Positions 1 through 8,221 of a stretch of DNA of 64,000 nt are shown piece after piece. The notes under the pieces were generated by a model, which had not been told where the DNA came from, did no database searches, and saw only the letters and a list, made by a program, of their open reading frames with translations. The stretch comes from Ancylobacter aquaticus. Its GTDB lineage: Bacteria; Pseudomonadota; Alphaproteobacteria; Rhizobiales; Xanthobacteraceae. The stretch's first letter is position 1, and each line of letters begins with the position of its first letter. The position numbers and the translations under genes were made by a program. The stretch is taken from NCBI RefSeq assembly GCF_004339465.1, contig NZ_SMFY01000006.1, positions 1-64,000 of the forward strand. Direction: 5' to 3'.

Positions 1-52
1 GCCGATGGTACTATGTCTCAAGACCTGGGAGAGTAGGTCGCTGCCAGGCCTG
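1..52 (+). rRNA. rrf: 5S ribosomal RNA, 3' end only
   Basis: The first 52 bases contain the 3' half of a bacterial 5S rRNA: a CCGATGGTA segment, then GGGAGAGTAGGTCGC and a closing GCCAGGC. The 5' end lies outside the window, so an rRNA operon runs in from the left. The exact 3' end is uncertain by a few bases. Confidence 0.88.
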
Positions 53-89
53 CAAAGCACAGCAAACAAAAGCTTCTTCACATCCAAAC

Positions 90-128
90 AAAAACTCCGC
101 CCGTGACAACATCACAGGCGGGGTTTTT
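90..128 (+). terminator. Rho-independent terminator of the rRNA operon
   Basis: An inverted repeat (AAAAACTCCGCC paired with GGCGGGGTTTTT, loop GTGACAACATCACA) ends in a T run directly after the 5S rRNA. The loop has its own GTGA/TCAC pairing. The position fits the end of an rrn operon. Confidence 0.85.
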
Positions 129-338
129 GCTTGCGCACAGAACGCCAGGGCACGGTGGGGCGGGAAGCCGACAGCAACGGCAAGTCCCTCCGGCCCGAGG
201 CCTGCGGCACGTCGACCGCTGCCCCAGGCAAACGACCGCTTGTCCCTTCGCCTCAACACCGCAACAATGCGCCCCATCGCAAAGAGCGAAGGCATTGCGC
301 GAGTCCGTGGGTGCGACAGTCGACAAAGGTTTCAAGCC

Positions 339-1124
339 ATGGTGACGATCGACCGCCTCAAGGGCGCTCTCGAGAGGCGCGGGCCCGTGAGTCTCGCCAA
401 GCGCGCTTTGGCGGAAGCCTATGCGCGGACGGTCCGCCCGTTTTTCCCGCTGCGGCCCGCGATCTATGGCGGCGTACCCGTCGCGGTGTACCGCCACGCC
501 GGCGATTCGGCTGTCGCCAGGCACCTTGGACCGTTCGCCGAGGTACAGGACAATCCCCGCTATGAGGAGACTCTGCTGACCGCGCTGAGAGCCCATGTCC
601 GACCCGGCGATACCGTGACCATTGTCGGTGGCGGGGCGGGAGTGACGGCTGTCGTCGCGGCCCGACTGGTCGGGCCGGACGGGGCGGTTAGCTGCTTCGA
701 GGGCGGCGAACGGCAGGTCGAGATCATCCGCCAGACGCTCCTGCTCAATGGAGTTGCCGACCGGGTGAACCTTCGCCATGCCATCATCGGGCCGGCGATC
801 GGAATTTACGGCGCGCCAGGCGAGGCCGAGCCAATCGCCGCCGCCCAGATGCCTAGTTGCGACGTGTTGGAACTGGACTGCGAGGGGTCGGAAGTCGATA
901 TCCTGCAGAATCTGGCCTTCGTGCCGCGCACTATTCTCGTCGAAACACACGGCATGTATGGCGCCCCCTCCGCGCTCTGCGCGCAGCTTCTGGCGGCGAG
1001 GGGTTATCGCGTGACGGTACTGGGGCTAGCCGAGCCGGAGGTCGCCGATTTTTGCGAAGGCAACGATATCCGGATTCTGGTAGGCGAGACTGTGCCCTCC
1101 CCGGTCGTTTCCGGCACCGCCTGA
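339..1124 (+). CDS. FkbM-family SAM-dependent methyltransferase
   Basis: This is a predicted class I methyltransferase of the FkbM type (261 aa), a family that often O-methylates sugars or polyketides. A glycine-rich SAM loop (VGGGAG) lies near residues 96-101, and the FkbM-typical acidic motif LELDCEGSEVDI near 178-189. I chose the ATG at 339 because AAAGG lies 9 bases upstream; a TTG at 240 in the same frame would add 33 residues with no family resemblance. The gene stands alone between the rRNA operon and the convergent formate dehydrogenase gene, so its substrate cannot be inferred from context. Confidence 0.8.
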   Translation: MVTIDRLKGALERRGPVSLAKRALAEAYARTVRPFFPLRPAIYGGVPVAVYRHAGDSAVARHLGPFAEVQDNPRYEETLLTALRAHVRPGDTVTIVGGGAGVTAVVAARLVGPDGAVSCFEGGERQVEIIRQTLLLNGVADRVNLRHAIIGPAIGIYGAPGEAEPIAAAQMPSCDVLELDCEGSEVDILQNLAFVPRTILVETHGMYGAPSALCAQLLAARGYRVTVLGLAEPEVADFCEGNDIRILVGETVPSPVVSGTA

Positions 1125-1271
1125 GCACGCAGTTTCGCGAGGTGTATCAGCTCGCCCCTGATGGCAGGGCTTCTGGTCTGATTGGGGTCCAACGGGGTTG
1201 GCAACACAAGGGCGATCGGTCGATCGGCGCGGCCTCCGCCGGCGCGCCTAGCAGATCCGTCCAAAGAAAGC

Positions 1272-1300
1272 AGCCGCCCCGGCCTAGGCGCGGGGCGGCT
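1272..1300 (-). terminator. Terminator hairpin of the formate dehydrogenase gene
   Basis: AGCCGCCCC (1272-1280) pairs perfectly with GGGGCGGCT (1292-1300). On the minus strand the stem is followed by a CTTTCTTT tract. It sits about 70 bases past the formate dehydrogenase stop codon and could also stop convergent transcription from the methyltransferase gene. Confidence 0.7.
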
Positions 1301-1369
1301 TGAAGAGGTCTTCGGGAGGGAATCCGTTGTCCCTTTCGCGGAGGGGCAGCGGGCTTTCAGGGATGGATT

Positions 1370-2575
1370 TCAGACGGCTTTCTTGAACTTCGCGGCTTCT
1401 TCCGAGCCACCCGTGGCGTTGCCCTTGGAGTAGGAATGCGCGCCAGTGCCGGCAAGCGCGCCGCCCTGCACGATGAGATATTCGTCGCGGATTGCCCTTC
1501 CCTCGAAGAAGCATTCGAGGATCTCGCGCGTGCCTGCGGCGTAGCGCGCCTGCGCCGAGAGCGAGGTCCCGGAGATGTGCGGCGTCATGCCGTTCCACTT
1601 CATCGTCCGCCAGGGATGATCGGCCGGGGCCGGCTGGGGGAACCACACGTCACCTGCATAGCCGGCAAGCTGGCCGTTCTCCAGCGCCCTCGCCACCGCG
1701 TCGCGGTCGCACAGCTTGCCGCGTGCGGTGTTGACGATATAGGCGCCGCGCTTGAACAGCTTCAGCGTCTCGTCATTGATCATGTGCTCGGTTTCGGGGT
1801 GCAGCGGGCAGTTGAGTGTCACCACGTCGCAATGCGGGTACATCTCCTCGCGCGAGGCGTGCCAGGTGAGGTTCAGCTCCTTCTCCACCGCTTCCGGCAG
1901 GCGATGCCGGTCGGTGTAGTGCAGCTTCACGTCGAAGGGGGCGAGGCGGCGCAGCACGGCGAGGCCGATGCGGCCGGCGGCGACGGTGCCGACGCTCATC
2001 GCCTCGAGATCATAGGAGTGCGCCACGCAGTCGGCTATGTTCCAGCCGCCCTGGCGCGCCCAGTCATGCGACGGCAGATAGTTGCGCACCAGGCCGAGGA
2101 TCATCATCACCACATGTTCGGCGACGCTGATCGAGTTGCAATAGGTGACTTCCGCCACGGTGATGTTGCGGTCGATAGCCGACTGAAGATCGACGTGGTC
2201 CGAGCCGATGCCGGCGGTCAGCGCCAGCTTGAGGTTCTTCGCCTTGGAAATGCGCTCAGGCGTGAGATAGGCCGGCCAGAAGGGTTGCGAGATGACGATG
2301 TCGGCGTCGACAAGCTCCTTCTCGAAGACCGAGTTCGGGCCGTCCTTATCGGAGGTCACGACCAAGGTGTGGCCGTTGGATTCCAGATAGTTGCGCAGGC
2401 CAAGCTCGCCGGACACCGAGCCGAGCAACTGCCCGGGTGTAAAGTCGACCGCCTTCGGCGTGGGCAGCGTCTGGCCGCCGGGATAGTTTTCGATCTTCGG
2501 CAGGTCATCGCGGGCATAGGTGGCGGGGTAGCCGTTGATCGGGTCGTCGTAGAGCACGCAGAGAATCTTGGCCAT
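1370..2575 (-). CDS. fdh: NAD-dependent formate dehydrogenase, single-subunit type
   Basis: This enzyme oxidises formate to CO2 with reduction of NAD+ in the cytoplasm, typically the last step of C1 oxidation. The 401-residue protein closely matches the metal-free Pseudomonas sp. 101 enzyme as I remember it, and has the same length. The nucleotide-binding loop AAGRIG is at 199-204, with Asp222 in YTDRHR setting NAD specificity. The expected active-site residues are present: Asn147, Arg285 in NTARGK and His333 in TPHISG. A GAGAGGAA ribosome site precedes the ATG. The LysR gene immediately upstream on the same strand is the obvious candidate regulator, and a strong hairpin ends the transcript. 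Confidence 0.97.
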   Translation of the reverse strand: MAKILCVLYDDPINGYPATYARDDLPKIENYPGGQTLPTPKAVDFTPGQLLGSVSGELGLRNYLESNGHTLVVTSDKDGPNSVFEKELVDADIVISQPFWPAYLTPERISKAKNLKLALTAGIGSDHVDLQSAIDRNITVAEVTYCNSISVAEHVVMMILGLVRNYLPSHDWARQGGWNIADCVAHSYDLEAMSVGTVAAGRIGLAVLRRLAPFDVKLHYTDRHRLPEAVEKELNLTWHASREEMYPHCDVVTLNCPLHPETEHMINDETLKLFKRGAYIVNTARGKLCDRDAVARALENGQLAGYAGDVWFPQPAPADHPWRTMKWNGMTPHISGTSLSAQARYAAGTREILECFFEGRAIRDEYLIVQGGALAGTGAHSYSKGNATGGSEEAAKFKKAV

Positions 2576-2834
2576 CGGGCATTCCTCTCGTCAGGGTGAG
2601 CAGGGACGCTTCCGCCATGCGACACGGCAGACCAAATATGGCCGGCACGCACCGCGCCGCCTTGCTGTGAGCCGGGGCCCCGCGAAGGGGCGGGGCGACG
2701 GGCGTCCTTCATGCCGGTCCGTCAGGTAAGCCATCGCTTTCCGTGCGGCCGACCATGCGAGATTGGACGGGGTGGACAGGGGATTCAAATTGAAAGGGAC
2801 GAACAATTGATAGACGGCGCAAATGAAGCGACTG

Positions 2835-3746
2835 TTATTTAAAGATATTCTCAATCGAACCTTCACGCCCGAATTTTTGTGCCAGCTTGTGAAGCGCCCC
2901 AGCCACCGGGCTCAGCGGGTCACGATCGGACAGGACGAGGCCGATCGGCTGGACATGCACCGGATCGACCAAAGGCACGCCGACAAGGTCGGCAGCGTCG
3001 CCCAGCCCGCGAAAACTAGCTTCCGGGACAATGCTGTTCCACGGCCCGCGCCGTACGAAAGACCACACGCCCATGAAGGAGTTGGTCTCGATCGCCGGGG
3101 TCGAGGCGATGCCGGCCGCGCCCATCACCTGGTCGATGATGCGGCGGTTCTGCATATCCGGGGTGAGCAGGCACAGGGGCTGCGCCGCGGCCTCCGCCCA
3201 GCGCAGGCTGCGCCGGCGCGCCAGGGGCTCGTCCGGGCGGGTGATGAAGACATAATGCTCGCGATACAGCGGCAGGCGGCGCACGCGGTTCAGTGGCTCG
3301 TTATCAAGATAGGTGATGCCGGCATCGAGCTCCATCTCGTCGAGGCCACGCTGGATCGCTGCTGAATTCAGCGTGAGCATCTGCACCTTCACCTCGGGGT
3401 GGCGGAGACGGAACGGCGCGAGAAGGGCGGGCGCGGCGGCCGTGGCGGCGGGAATGGCGCCGATGCGCAGCGTGCCGGTGATCTGGCCTGATGTCTCAAC
3501 CTTTTCCTGCCGCAGACTTTCATAGTCGGCGGCGATCTGCCGGGCCCAGCCGAGCACCCGCTCGCCTTCCGCGGTGAAGCCGAGGAAGCGATGGCCGCGC
3601 ACCACGATCGGCACGCCAAGCTCCTGCTCCAGCTTGCGGATGCCGGCCGAAAGCGTCGGCTGGGTGACGTGGCAGGCTTCGGCAGCGCGGCCGAAGTGCT
3701 TCTCGCGCGCCAGCGCGACGAGATAGTGCATCTGCCGCACGAACAT
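2835..3746 (-). CDS. LysR-family transcriptional regulator
   Basis: This is a 303-residue LysR-type regulator. The N-terminal winged helix-turn-helix spans about residues 1-60 (motif AAEACHVTQPTLSAGIRKLE), and the effector-binding domain covers about 90-295. It lies 259 bases upstream of the formate dehydrogenase gene in the same orientation, so a role in formate- or C1-responsive control is likely but not shown. The spacer has AT-rich stretches (2785-2834) with two AATTGA repeats, but no LysR box I would stake a claim on. It may be co-transcribed with the CHAD gene, which ends 54 bases upstream. Confidence 0.9.
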   Translation of the reverse strand: MFVRQMHYLVALAREKHFGRAAEACHVTQPTLSAGIRKLEQELGVPIVVRGHRFLGFTAEGERVLGWARQIAADYESLRQEKVETSGQITGTLRIGAIPAATAAAPALLAPFRLRHPEVKVQMLTLNSAAIQRGLDEMELDAGITYLDNEPLNRVRRLPLYREHYVFITRPDEPLARRRSLRWAEAAAQPLCLLTPDMQNRRIIDQVMGAAGIASTPAIETNSFMGVWSFVRRGPWNSIVPEASFRGLGDAADLVGVPLVDPVHVQPIGLVLSDRDPLSPVAGALHKLAQKFGREGSIENIFK

Positions 3747-3800
3747 GGGCGCTTTCCGTGGCTCTTGCAGGGGTGCCGGCCGGGGCGGACGCCGACGGCG

Positions 3801-4763
3801 TTATTTCCTCTCGGATACAGCAGACATATAGGCGGAAAGCCGCCGGCGGAAGGCCATCGGCTTCTCCGCGAACAGCCGCGCGTAGAGGAGCAGGGCAGAA
3901 AGTGCCAGTTTCTCCTGCCGCGCCTCGATTGCGGCGAGCAACTGGGTGCGCCAGAGCGGCTTTCCGTCGGCCCGCACAGGATGGGCCTCGGCGAGGGCGC
4001 GCAGCACCGAGAGATCGTGATGTTTGCCGAGTTTGTCGCGCAGCCGCTGCAACTGGTCCACCCATATATGGCCCAGCGCCGGCCAGGCAAAAACCACCAA
4101 CTCCATCTGGTAGCGTTGGGCGACGACCTCCTTGCGCAATTCGTGCAGGCTTTCGTCATCCTGCGGGTCGACATCTCGGCCGGCGCGCCGCGCTTTCGCA
4201 TAGCCGGCCACCAGCGCGGTTATGAGCGCCTTGTCGTCCAGCCCGGCGCCGAGGCGGGGCAAGGCCTTCCCGAGCGCGTCCATCTGAGCGTCGAGCGCAG
4301 CGCGGTGAGCGCCCACGCCTCCATCCGGCGCGCTGGCGCCCGGCGCGTCGATGCCCGGCGCGTCAATGCCCGGTTTGGCGAAGGCGCGGCCGGCGGCGCG
4401 GCGGATGGTCGGGGCAAGCCCGACCTTGGCGACGAGATCGTCCAGCGCATCCTCGCGCGCCGCCGCGTCGCGGGCCTGCGCCAGATGCCGTGCGGTGTGC
4501 GCCAGCGCGCGCCGCGAGGCGCGGGCGAGATGGGCCACCTCGCGCTCGCGGGCCGTGCCGGCCAGCCGGAGCAGTGCCCGCAGCCGCTTGAATCCCTTGC
4601 GCACACCGTGCACCGCCTTCACCGGATCGGCCAAAGCGAGTGCCTCGCAGGCCTCTCCGTGCGCCTCAATCAACGCCACGGTGAGCCGTGGCGGCGGCAC
4701 CGGGAGGGGAGGGAGAGAACTGTCCACTGCTTCGGCCGCGCTGTCAGATAACTTGTCCGGCAT
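3801..4763 (-). CDS. CHAD-domain protein
   Basis: This 320-residue protein carries the conserved-histidine alpha-helical domain (CHAD), which in other bacteria targets proteins to polyphosphate granules. Two similar helical halves are visible: VHGVRKGFKRLRALLRL near residues 52-68 and LHELRKEVVAQRYQME near 205-220, each with the family's conserved His and basic residues. No triphosphate tunnel (CYTH) domain is fused to it. A short Gly/Pro/Ala linker around residues 130-146 contains a GIDAP repeat. A polyphosphate kinase 2 gene lies 28 kb away in the window, but the two genes are not linked. Confidence 0.85.
   Translation of the reverse strand: MPDKLSDSAAEAVDSSLPPLPVPPPRLTVALIEAHGEACEALALADPVKAVHGVRKGFKRLRALLRLAGTAREREVAHLARASRRALAHTARHLAQARDAAAREDALDDLVAKVGLAPTIRRAAGRAFAKPGIDAPGIDAPGASAPDGGVGAHRAALDAQMDALGKALPRLGAGLDDKALITALVAGYAKARRAGRDVDPQDDESLHELRKEVVAQRYQMELVVFAWPALGHIWVDQLQRLRDKLGKHHDLSVLRALAEAHPVRADGKPLWRTQLLAAIEARQEKLALSALLLYARLFAEKPMAFRRRLSAYMSAVSERK
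4329..4373 (-). repeat. Three 15-bp tandem units inside the CHAD gene
   Basis: Three in-frame 15-base units (consensus CGCGTCGATGCCCGG on the plus strand) encode GIDAP-GIDAP-GASAP in the linker between the two helical halves. The copies differ by a few bases. Confidence 0.75.
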
Positions 4764-4917
4764 GAATTACCCTTCCGACGCAATTGGTTAGATGAGTTCT
4801 TCACCCTCGGCGCGACGATCCGATGACAAAAAGATAGCCCAGCCCCCTTTCATTTGGCCATGCGGATTGCTAGATACCCGCCGTCGGCAAGCGCGCACCG
4901 CGACTTCCCGGCTCTGA

Positions 4918-4994
<77 letters not shown>

Positions 4995-5004
4995 CTGAAC
5001 CGAC

Positions 5005-5036
5005 AAAGCCCGCAGCCTTCGCTGCGGGCTTTGTTA
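5005..5036 (+). terminator. Terminator after the initiator tRNA
   Basis: AAAGCCCGCAGC and GCTGCGGGCTTT form a perfect 12-bp stem with a CTTC loop, followed by GTTATTT. It begins 10 bases after the tRNA. It may also act on minus-strand transcripts leaving the cyo operon, although the T run on that side is weak. Confidence 0.85.
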
Positions 5037-5121
5037 TTTCTGGCGTCTCTCCGCTAGTGACACTCGCTCGAGGATGCGGCGCCGGCGCGCAAGCCTGCGG
5101 CCGCTCGCTCCGGTCCGCCTG

Positions 5122-5466
5122 TCAGGGCATCATGCGGACATGCTGGTCGTAGAGAATCCAGATGGTGCCGGACACCATGATCAGCAGGATCAGCACGGTG
5201 AACAGGATCAGCAGCAGGTCGTCGCGGTGCGAGCGCTGAAGGTCGATGTGCAGGAAATAACGCAGATGCACCACCGCCTGGATCAGGGCGAGCAGGCCCA
5301 AGGCGGCGAGCGCGGCGCCGCCGCTGAGAAGATCCAGCCACACCGTCGCGAAGGCGGCAGTGGTCAGCACAAGCGCCAGTACAAGGCCGACCACATAGCT
5401 CCGCCGCTCGCGGCCCTCGTCTTCATATTCGCTCGGCGGCATGTCGGCGGGAATGCGGTTGCTCAT
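5122..5466 (-). CDS. cyoD: Cytochrome bo3 ubiquinol oxidase subunit IV
   Basis: This is the small subunit of the cytochrome o quinol oxidase (114 aa), with three predicted membrane helices at about residues 25-47, 50-70 and 83-105. The motif QAVVHLRYFLH is typical of subunit IV. I chose the ATG at 5466, which overlaps the cyoC stop in an ATGA; a longer open frame upstream only shadows cyoC. It is the last gene of a four-gene operon. No cyoE (heme O synthase) follows, so that enzyme must be encoded elsewhere. Confidence 0.93.
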   Translation of the reverse strand: MSNRIPADMPPSEYEDEGRERRSYVVGLVLALVLTTAAFATVWLDLLSGGAALAALGLLALIQAVVHLRYFLHIDLQRSHRDDLLLILFTVLILLIMVSGTIWILYDQHVRMMP

Positions 5467-6095
5467 GACGCGACCCCGAACAGGTAGACGAAGGTGAAGA
5501 TGCCGATCCAGACCACGTCGAGCATGTGCCAGAACAGGGCGAGGCGCATCAGCCGCAGCTTCACCGGCGTGCTGAAGCCAACGACCGCGACCTGCACCGC
5601 CATGATTGCCATCCACACCAGCCCCGAGGACACATGCAGCGCATGGGTGCCGGTGAGCAGGTAATAGGCCGAGAGGAAGCCGCTCGCCTGCGGCGGCGCC
5701 GCATGCTGGGTGATCATCACGTAATAATCGTGTAGCTCCATGCCGACGAACGCCGCGCCGAGCACCCCGGTGAGCAGCAGCCATAAAAGCACGCCGCGCC
5801 GGTTCTCGCGGTACTTCATCTCCAGCATGGCGAAGCCGAAGGCGAAGCTGGAGAACAGCAGCAGCAGCGTCTCCACGAAGGCGGCGGTCAGGTCGAAGAC
5901 CTCCGCCGGCCGGGGGCCTTCGGCGATGCCCTGCACGCTCATGGCCGCATAGGTCGCGAACAGCACTGCGAACAGCACCAGATCGCTCATCAGGAAGATC
6001 CAGAAGCCGAAGAGCACCTCTTCGGCGGCCTCATGGCTTTCGGGATCGGTACCGGCGAGGTTGATGCCGGGATGAAGGCGTTCGGACAGGCTCAT
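5463..6095 (-). CDS. cyoC: Cytochrome bo3 ubiquinol oxidase subunit III
   Basis: This 210-residue membrane protein is heme-copper oxidase subunit III, with five predicted helices and the family signatures GFWIFLMSDLVLFAVLFATY near residues 30-49 and GTHALHVSSGLVW near 150-162. It stabilises the catalytic subunit and may help oxygen reach the active site. Both ends overlap neighbours by four bases (ATGA), consistent with translational coupling in the cyoABCD operon. Confidence 0.95.
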   Translation of the reverse strand: MSLSERLHPGINLAGTDPESHEAAEEVLFGFWIFLMSDLVLFAVLFATYAAMSVQGIAEGPRPAEVFDLTAAFVETLLLLFSSFAFGFAMLEMKYRENRRGVLLWLLLTGVLGAAFVGMELHDYYVMITQHAAPPQASGFLSAYYLLTGTHALHVSSGLVWMAIMAVQVAVVGFSTPVKLRLMRLALFWHMLDVVWIGIFTFVYLFGVAS

Positions 6096-8221
6096 GACAG
6101 CGCCTCCACGGGGGCGCCGGAAGCAATCGTGCCGGAGCGGCCCTCCAGCGCTTCGGGGATAGCGCGGCCACGGTTCGCCGACGTCATCTCCTGGTCACGG
6201 GTGACGCCGGGCGCGGCGCGCGCGGCGGCGAGGAAGGCCTCGTTCGCCGCCTTCACCGTCGCGGCGGGAACGGTTTCCTCCGTGTCGGTGGCGAAGGAAC
6301 GGGCGATGACCACGGCCCAGATGAGCACGAAGGAGACGATCACCAGCCACCAGATGTGCCAGACAAGGCCGAACGCCCAGGCGCAGGCGAACAGGCCGAT
6401 CAGCGGCGCGGTCGCGGTGTTGCGCGGCACCTCGATGTCCTCATAGGAAGCGGGCGAGCGATAGGCTGTGCCGGCTTTCTTGGCCTCATAGAAGGGGTCC
6501 TGCGAGGTCACCTGCGGCAGCACGGCGAAATTCCAGGCCGGGGGCGGGGAGGGGATCGACCACTCAAGCGCCCGTCCATCCCACGGATCGCCCAGCGGGG
6601 CGGCGAGCTGCGCGCGCTGGCGCACCGAGACGACGATCTGCGTCACCATCAGTGCGAAGCCGGCGAGGATGAGCACGGCGCCGAGCATGGCGAGGGCGAG
6701 CCAGGGCAAATAGTCGGGGTTCGACCACATATAGGTCCGGCGTGTCGCGCCCATCATGCCCAGCCAGTAGAGCGGGAAGAACGCCAGCAGGAAGCCCGGC
6801 GCGAAGCACCAGAAGGAGGCCCGTCCCAGACCCTCGTGCAGCCGGAAGCCGAAGACCTTCGGGAACCAGAACTGCACCGCCGCGAACATGCCGAACAGCA
6901 CGCCGGGAATGATCATGTTGTGGAAATGGGCCACCAGGAACAGCGTGTTGTGGACCTGGAAATCGACGCCGGGATTGGCCAGCAGCACGCCGGTCATGCC
7001 GCCGAGGATGAAGGTGAGCAGGAAGTTGATGTGGTACAGCATCGCCGTGGAGAAGCGGATGCGCCCGCCCACCATTGTCAGCAGCCAGTCATAGACCTTC
7101 ACGCCCGTCGGCACGCCGATGATCATGGTGGCGATGCCGAAGATGGCGTTCACATTGGCGCTCTGGCCCATGGTGAAGAAGTGGTGCAGCCACACGGCGA
7201 AGGAGAGCACGGCGATGCACATGGTGGCGTAGACCAGCGAGGTGTAGCCGTAGATGCGCTTGCTGGAGAAGGTGGCCACCACCTCGGACCAGACGCCGAA
7301 GGCCGGCAGGATGAGGATGTAGACCTCCGGGTGGCCGAACAGCCAGAACAGATTGGCGTAGTTCATCATGTTGCCGCCGTCGCCATTCGTGAAGAAATGG
7401 AAGCCGGCATAGCGGTCGAGGGCGAGCATAACGGTGGCTGCGGTCAGCGGCGCCATGGCGAAGATCATCAGGATCGACGTGCACAGCGTCGTCCAGGTGA
7501 ACAGCGGCATGCGGAACAGCGTCATGCCGGGGCAGCGCTTCTTGTAGATCGTCACAGCGAAGTTGAGGCCTGTAAGTGTCGAGCCGATGGAGCCCAGCGA
7601 CACCGCCCAGATCCAGTAGTCGACCCCCTCGCCGGGGCTGAATTCGATGCCGGTGAAGGGCGGATAGGCGCTCCAGCCGCCGGTGGAGAACTGCCCCACC
7701 ACCAGCGACACCATGATGACGATCGCCCCCGCCATGGTCAGCATGAGCGAGATGGCGTTGAGCAGCGGGAACGAGACGTCGCGCGCGCCGATCTGCAGCG
7801 GCATGACGTAGTTCATCAACCCGGTGATGAACGGCATCGCCACGAAGAAGATCATGATCGTGCCGTGGGTGCTGAACAACTGCCCGAAATGGTCGGCCGA
7901 GAGGAAGCCGCCGCCATCCGTGGCGGAGAGCTGCTGCGCGCGCATCAGCGCCGCCTCGATGACCGCGCGGGCGAACATCACCAGCGCGATGGCGATGTAC
8001 ATGATGCCGACCTTCTTGTGGTCGACGCTGGTCAGCCAGTCCCGCCACAGCGGCACCCACCAGCCCTTGACCGTCAGCAGGATGACGGTGGCGAGCGCGC
8101 CGAGTACGGCGATGGAGCCCGCGCCCGAGGCGATGGCCTCGCTGAGCGAGGGATTCTCGATCATCCCCGCGAAGACGAAGGAGGTCCATTTGATCTGGCC
8201 GAAGATCAGCTCCCAGTTCAT
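6092..8221 (-). CDS. cyoB: Cytochrome bo3 ubiquinol oxidase subunit I
   Basis: This is the catalytic subunit (709 aa), which reduces oxygen with electrons from ubiquinol and pumps protons. Expected ligands are present: His119 and His434 for low-spin heme b, His432 for heme o, and His297, His346 and His347 for CuB. Tyr301 in GHPEVYI is the residue cross-linked to a CuB histidine. The fourth-column motif HNTLFLVAHFHNMI confirms a bo-type enzyme. The protein is somewhat longer than the E. coli homologue, with extra C-terminal sequence. It overlaps cyoA and cyoC by four bases each. A long open frame on the opposite strand is a GC-driven shadow. Confidence 0.97.
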   Translation of the reverse strand: MNWELIFGQIKWTSFVFAGMIENPSLSEAIASGAGSIAVLGALATVILLTVKGWWVPLWRDWLTSVDHKKVGIMYIAIALVMFARAVIEAALMRAQQLSATDGGGFLSADHFGQLFSTHGTIMIFFVAMPFITGLMNYVMPLQIGARDVSFPLLNAISLMLTMAGAIVIMVSLVVGQFSTGGWSAYPPFTGIEFSPGEGVDYWIWAVSLGSIGSTLTGLNFAVTIYKKRCPGMTLFRMPLFTWTTLCTSILMIFAMAPLTAATVMLALDRYAGFHFFTNGDGGNMMNYANLFWLFGHPEVYILILPAFGVWSEVVATFSSKRIYGYTSLVYATMCIAVLSFAVWLHHFFTMGQSANVNAIFGIATMIIGVPTGVKVYDWLLTMVGGRIRFSTAMLYHINFLLTFILGGMTGVLLANPGVDFQVHNTLFLVAHFHNMIIPGVLFGMFAAVQFWFPKVFGFRLHEGLGRASFWCFAPGFLLAFFPLYWLGMMGATRRTYMWSNPDYLPWLALAMLGAVLILAGFALMVTQIVVSVRQRAQLAAPLGDPWDGRALEWSIPSPPPAWNFAVLPQVTSQDPFYEAKKAGTAYRSPASYEDIEVPRNTATAPLIGLFACAWAFGLVWHIWWLVIVSFVLIWAVVIARSFATDTEETVPAATVKAANEAFLAAARAAPGVTRDQEMTSANRGRAIPEALEGRSGTIASGAPVEALS

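Noticed and set aside
2677-2691. A GCCCC/GGGGC hairpin upstream of formate dehydrogenase, considered as a terminator for the LysR gene.
   Set aside because: The stem is only five base pairs and no T run follows on either strand.
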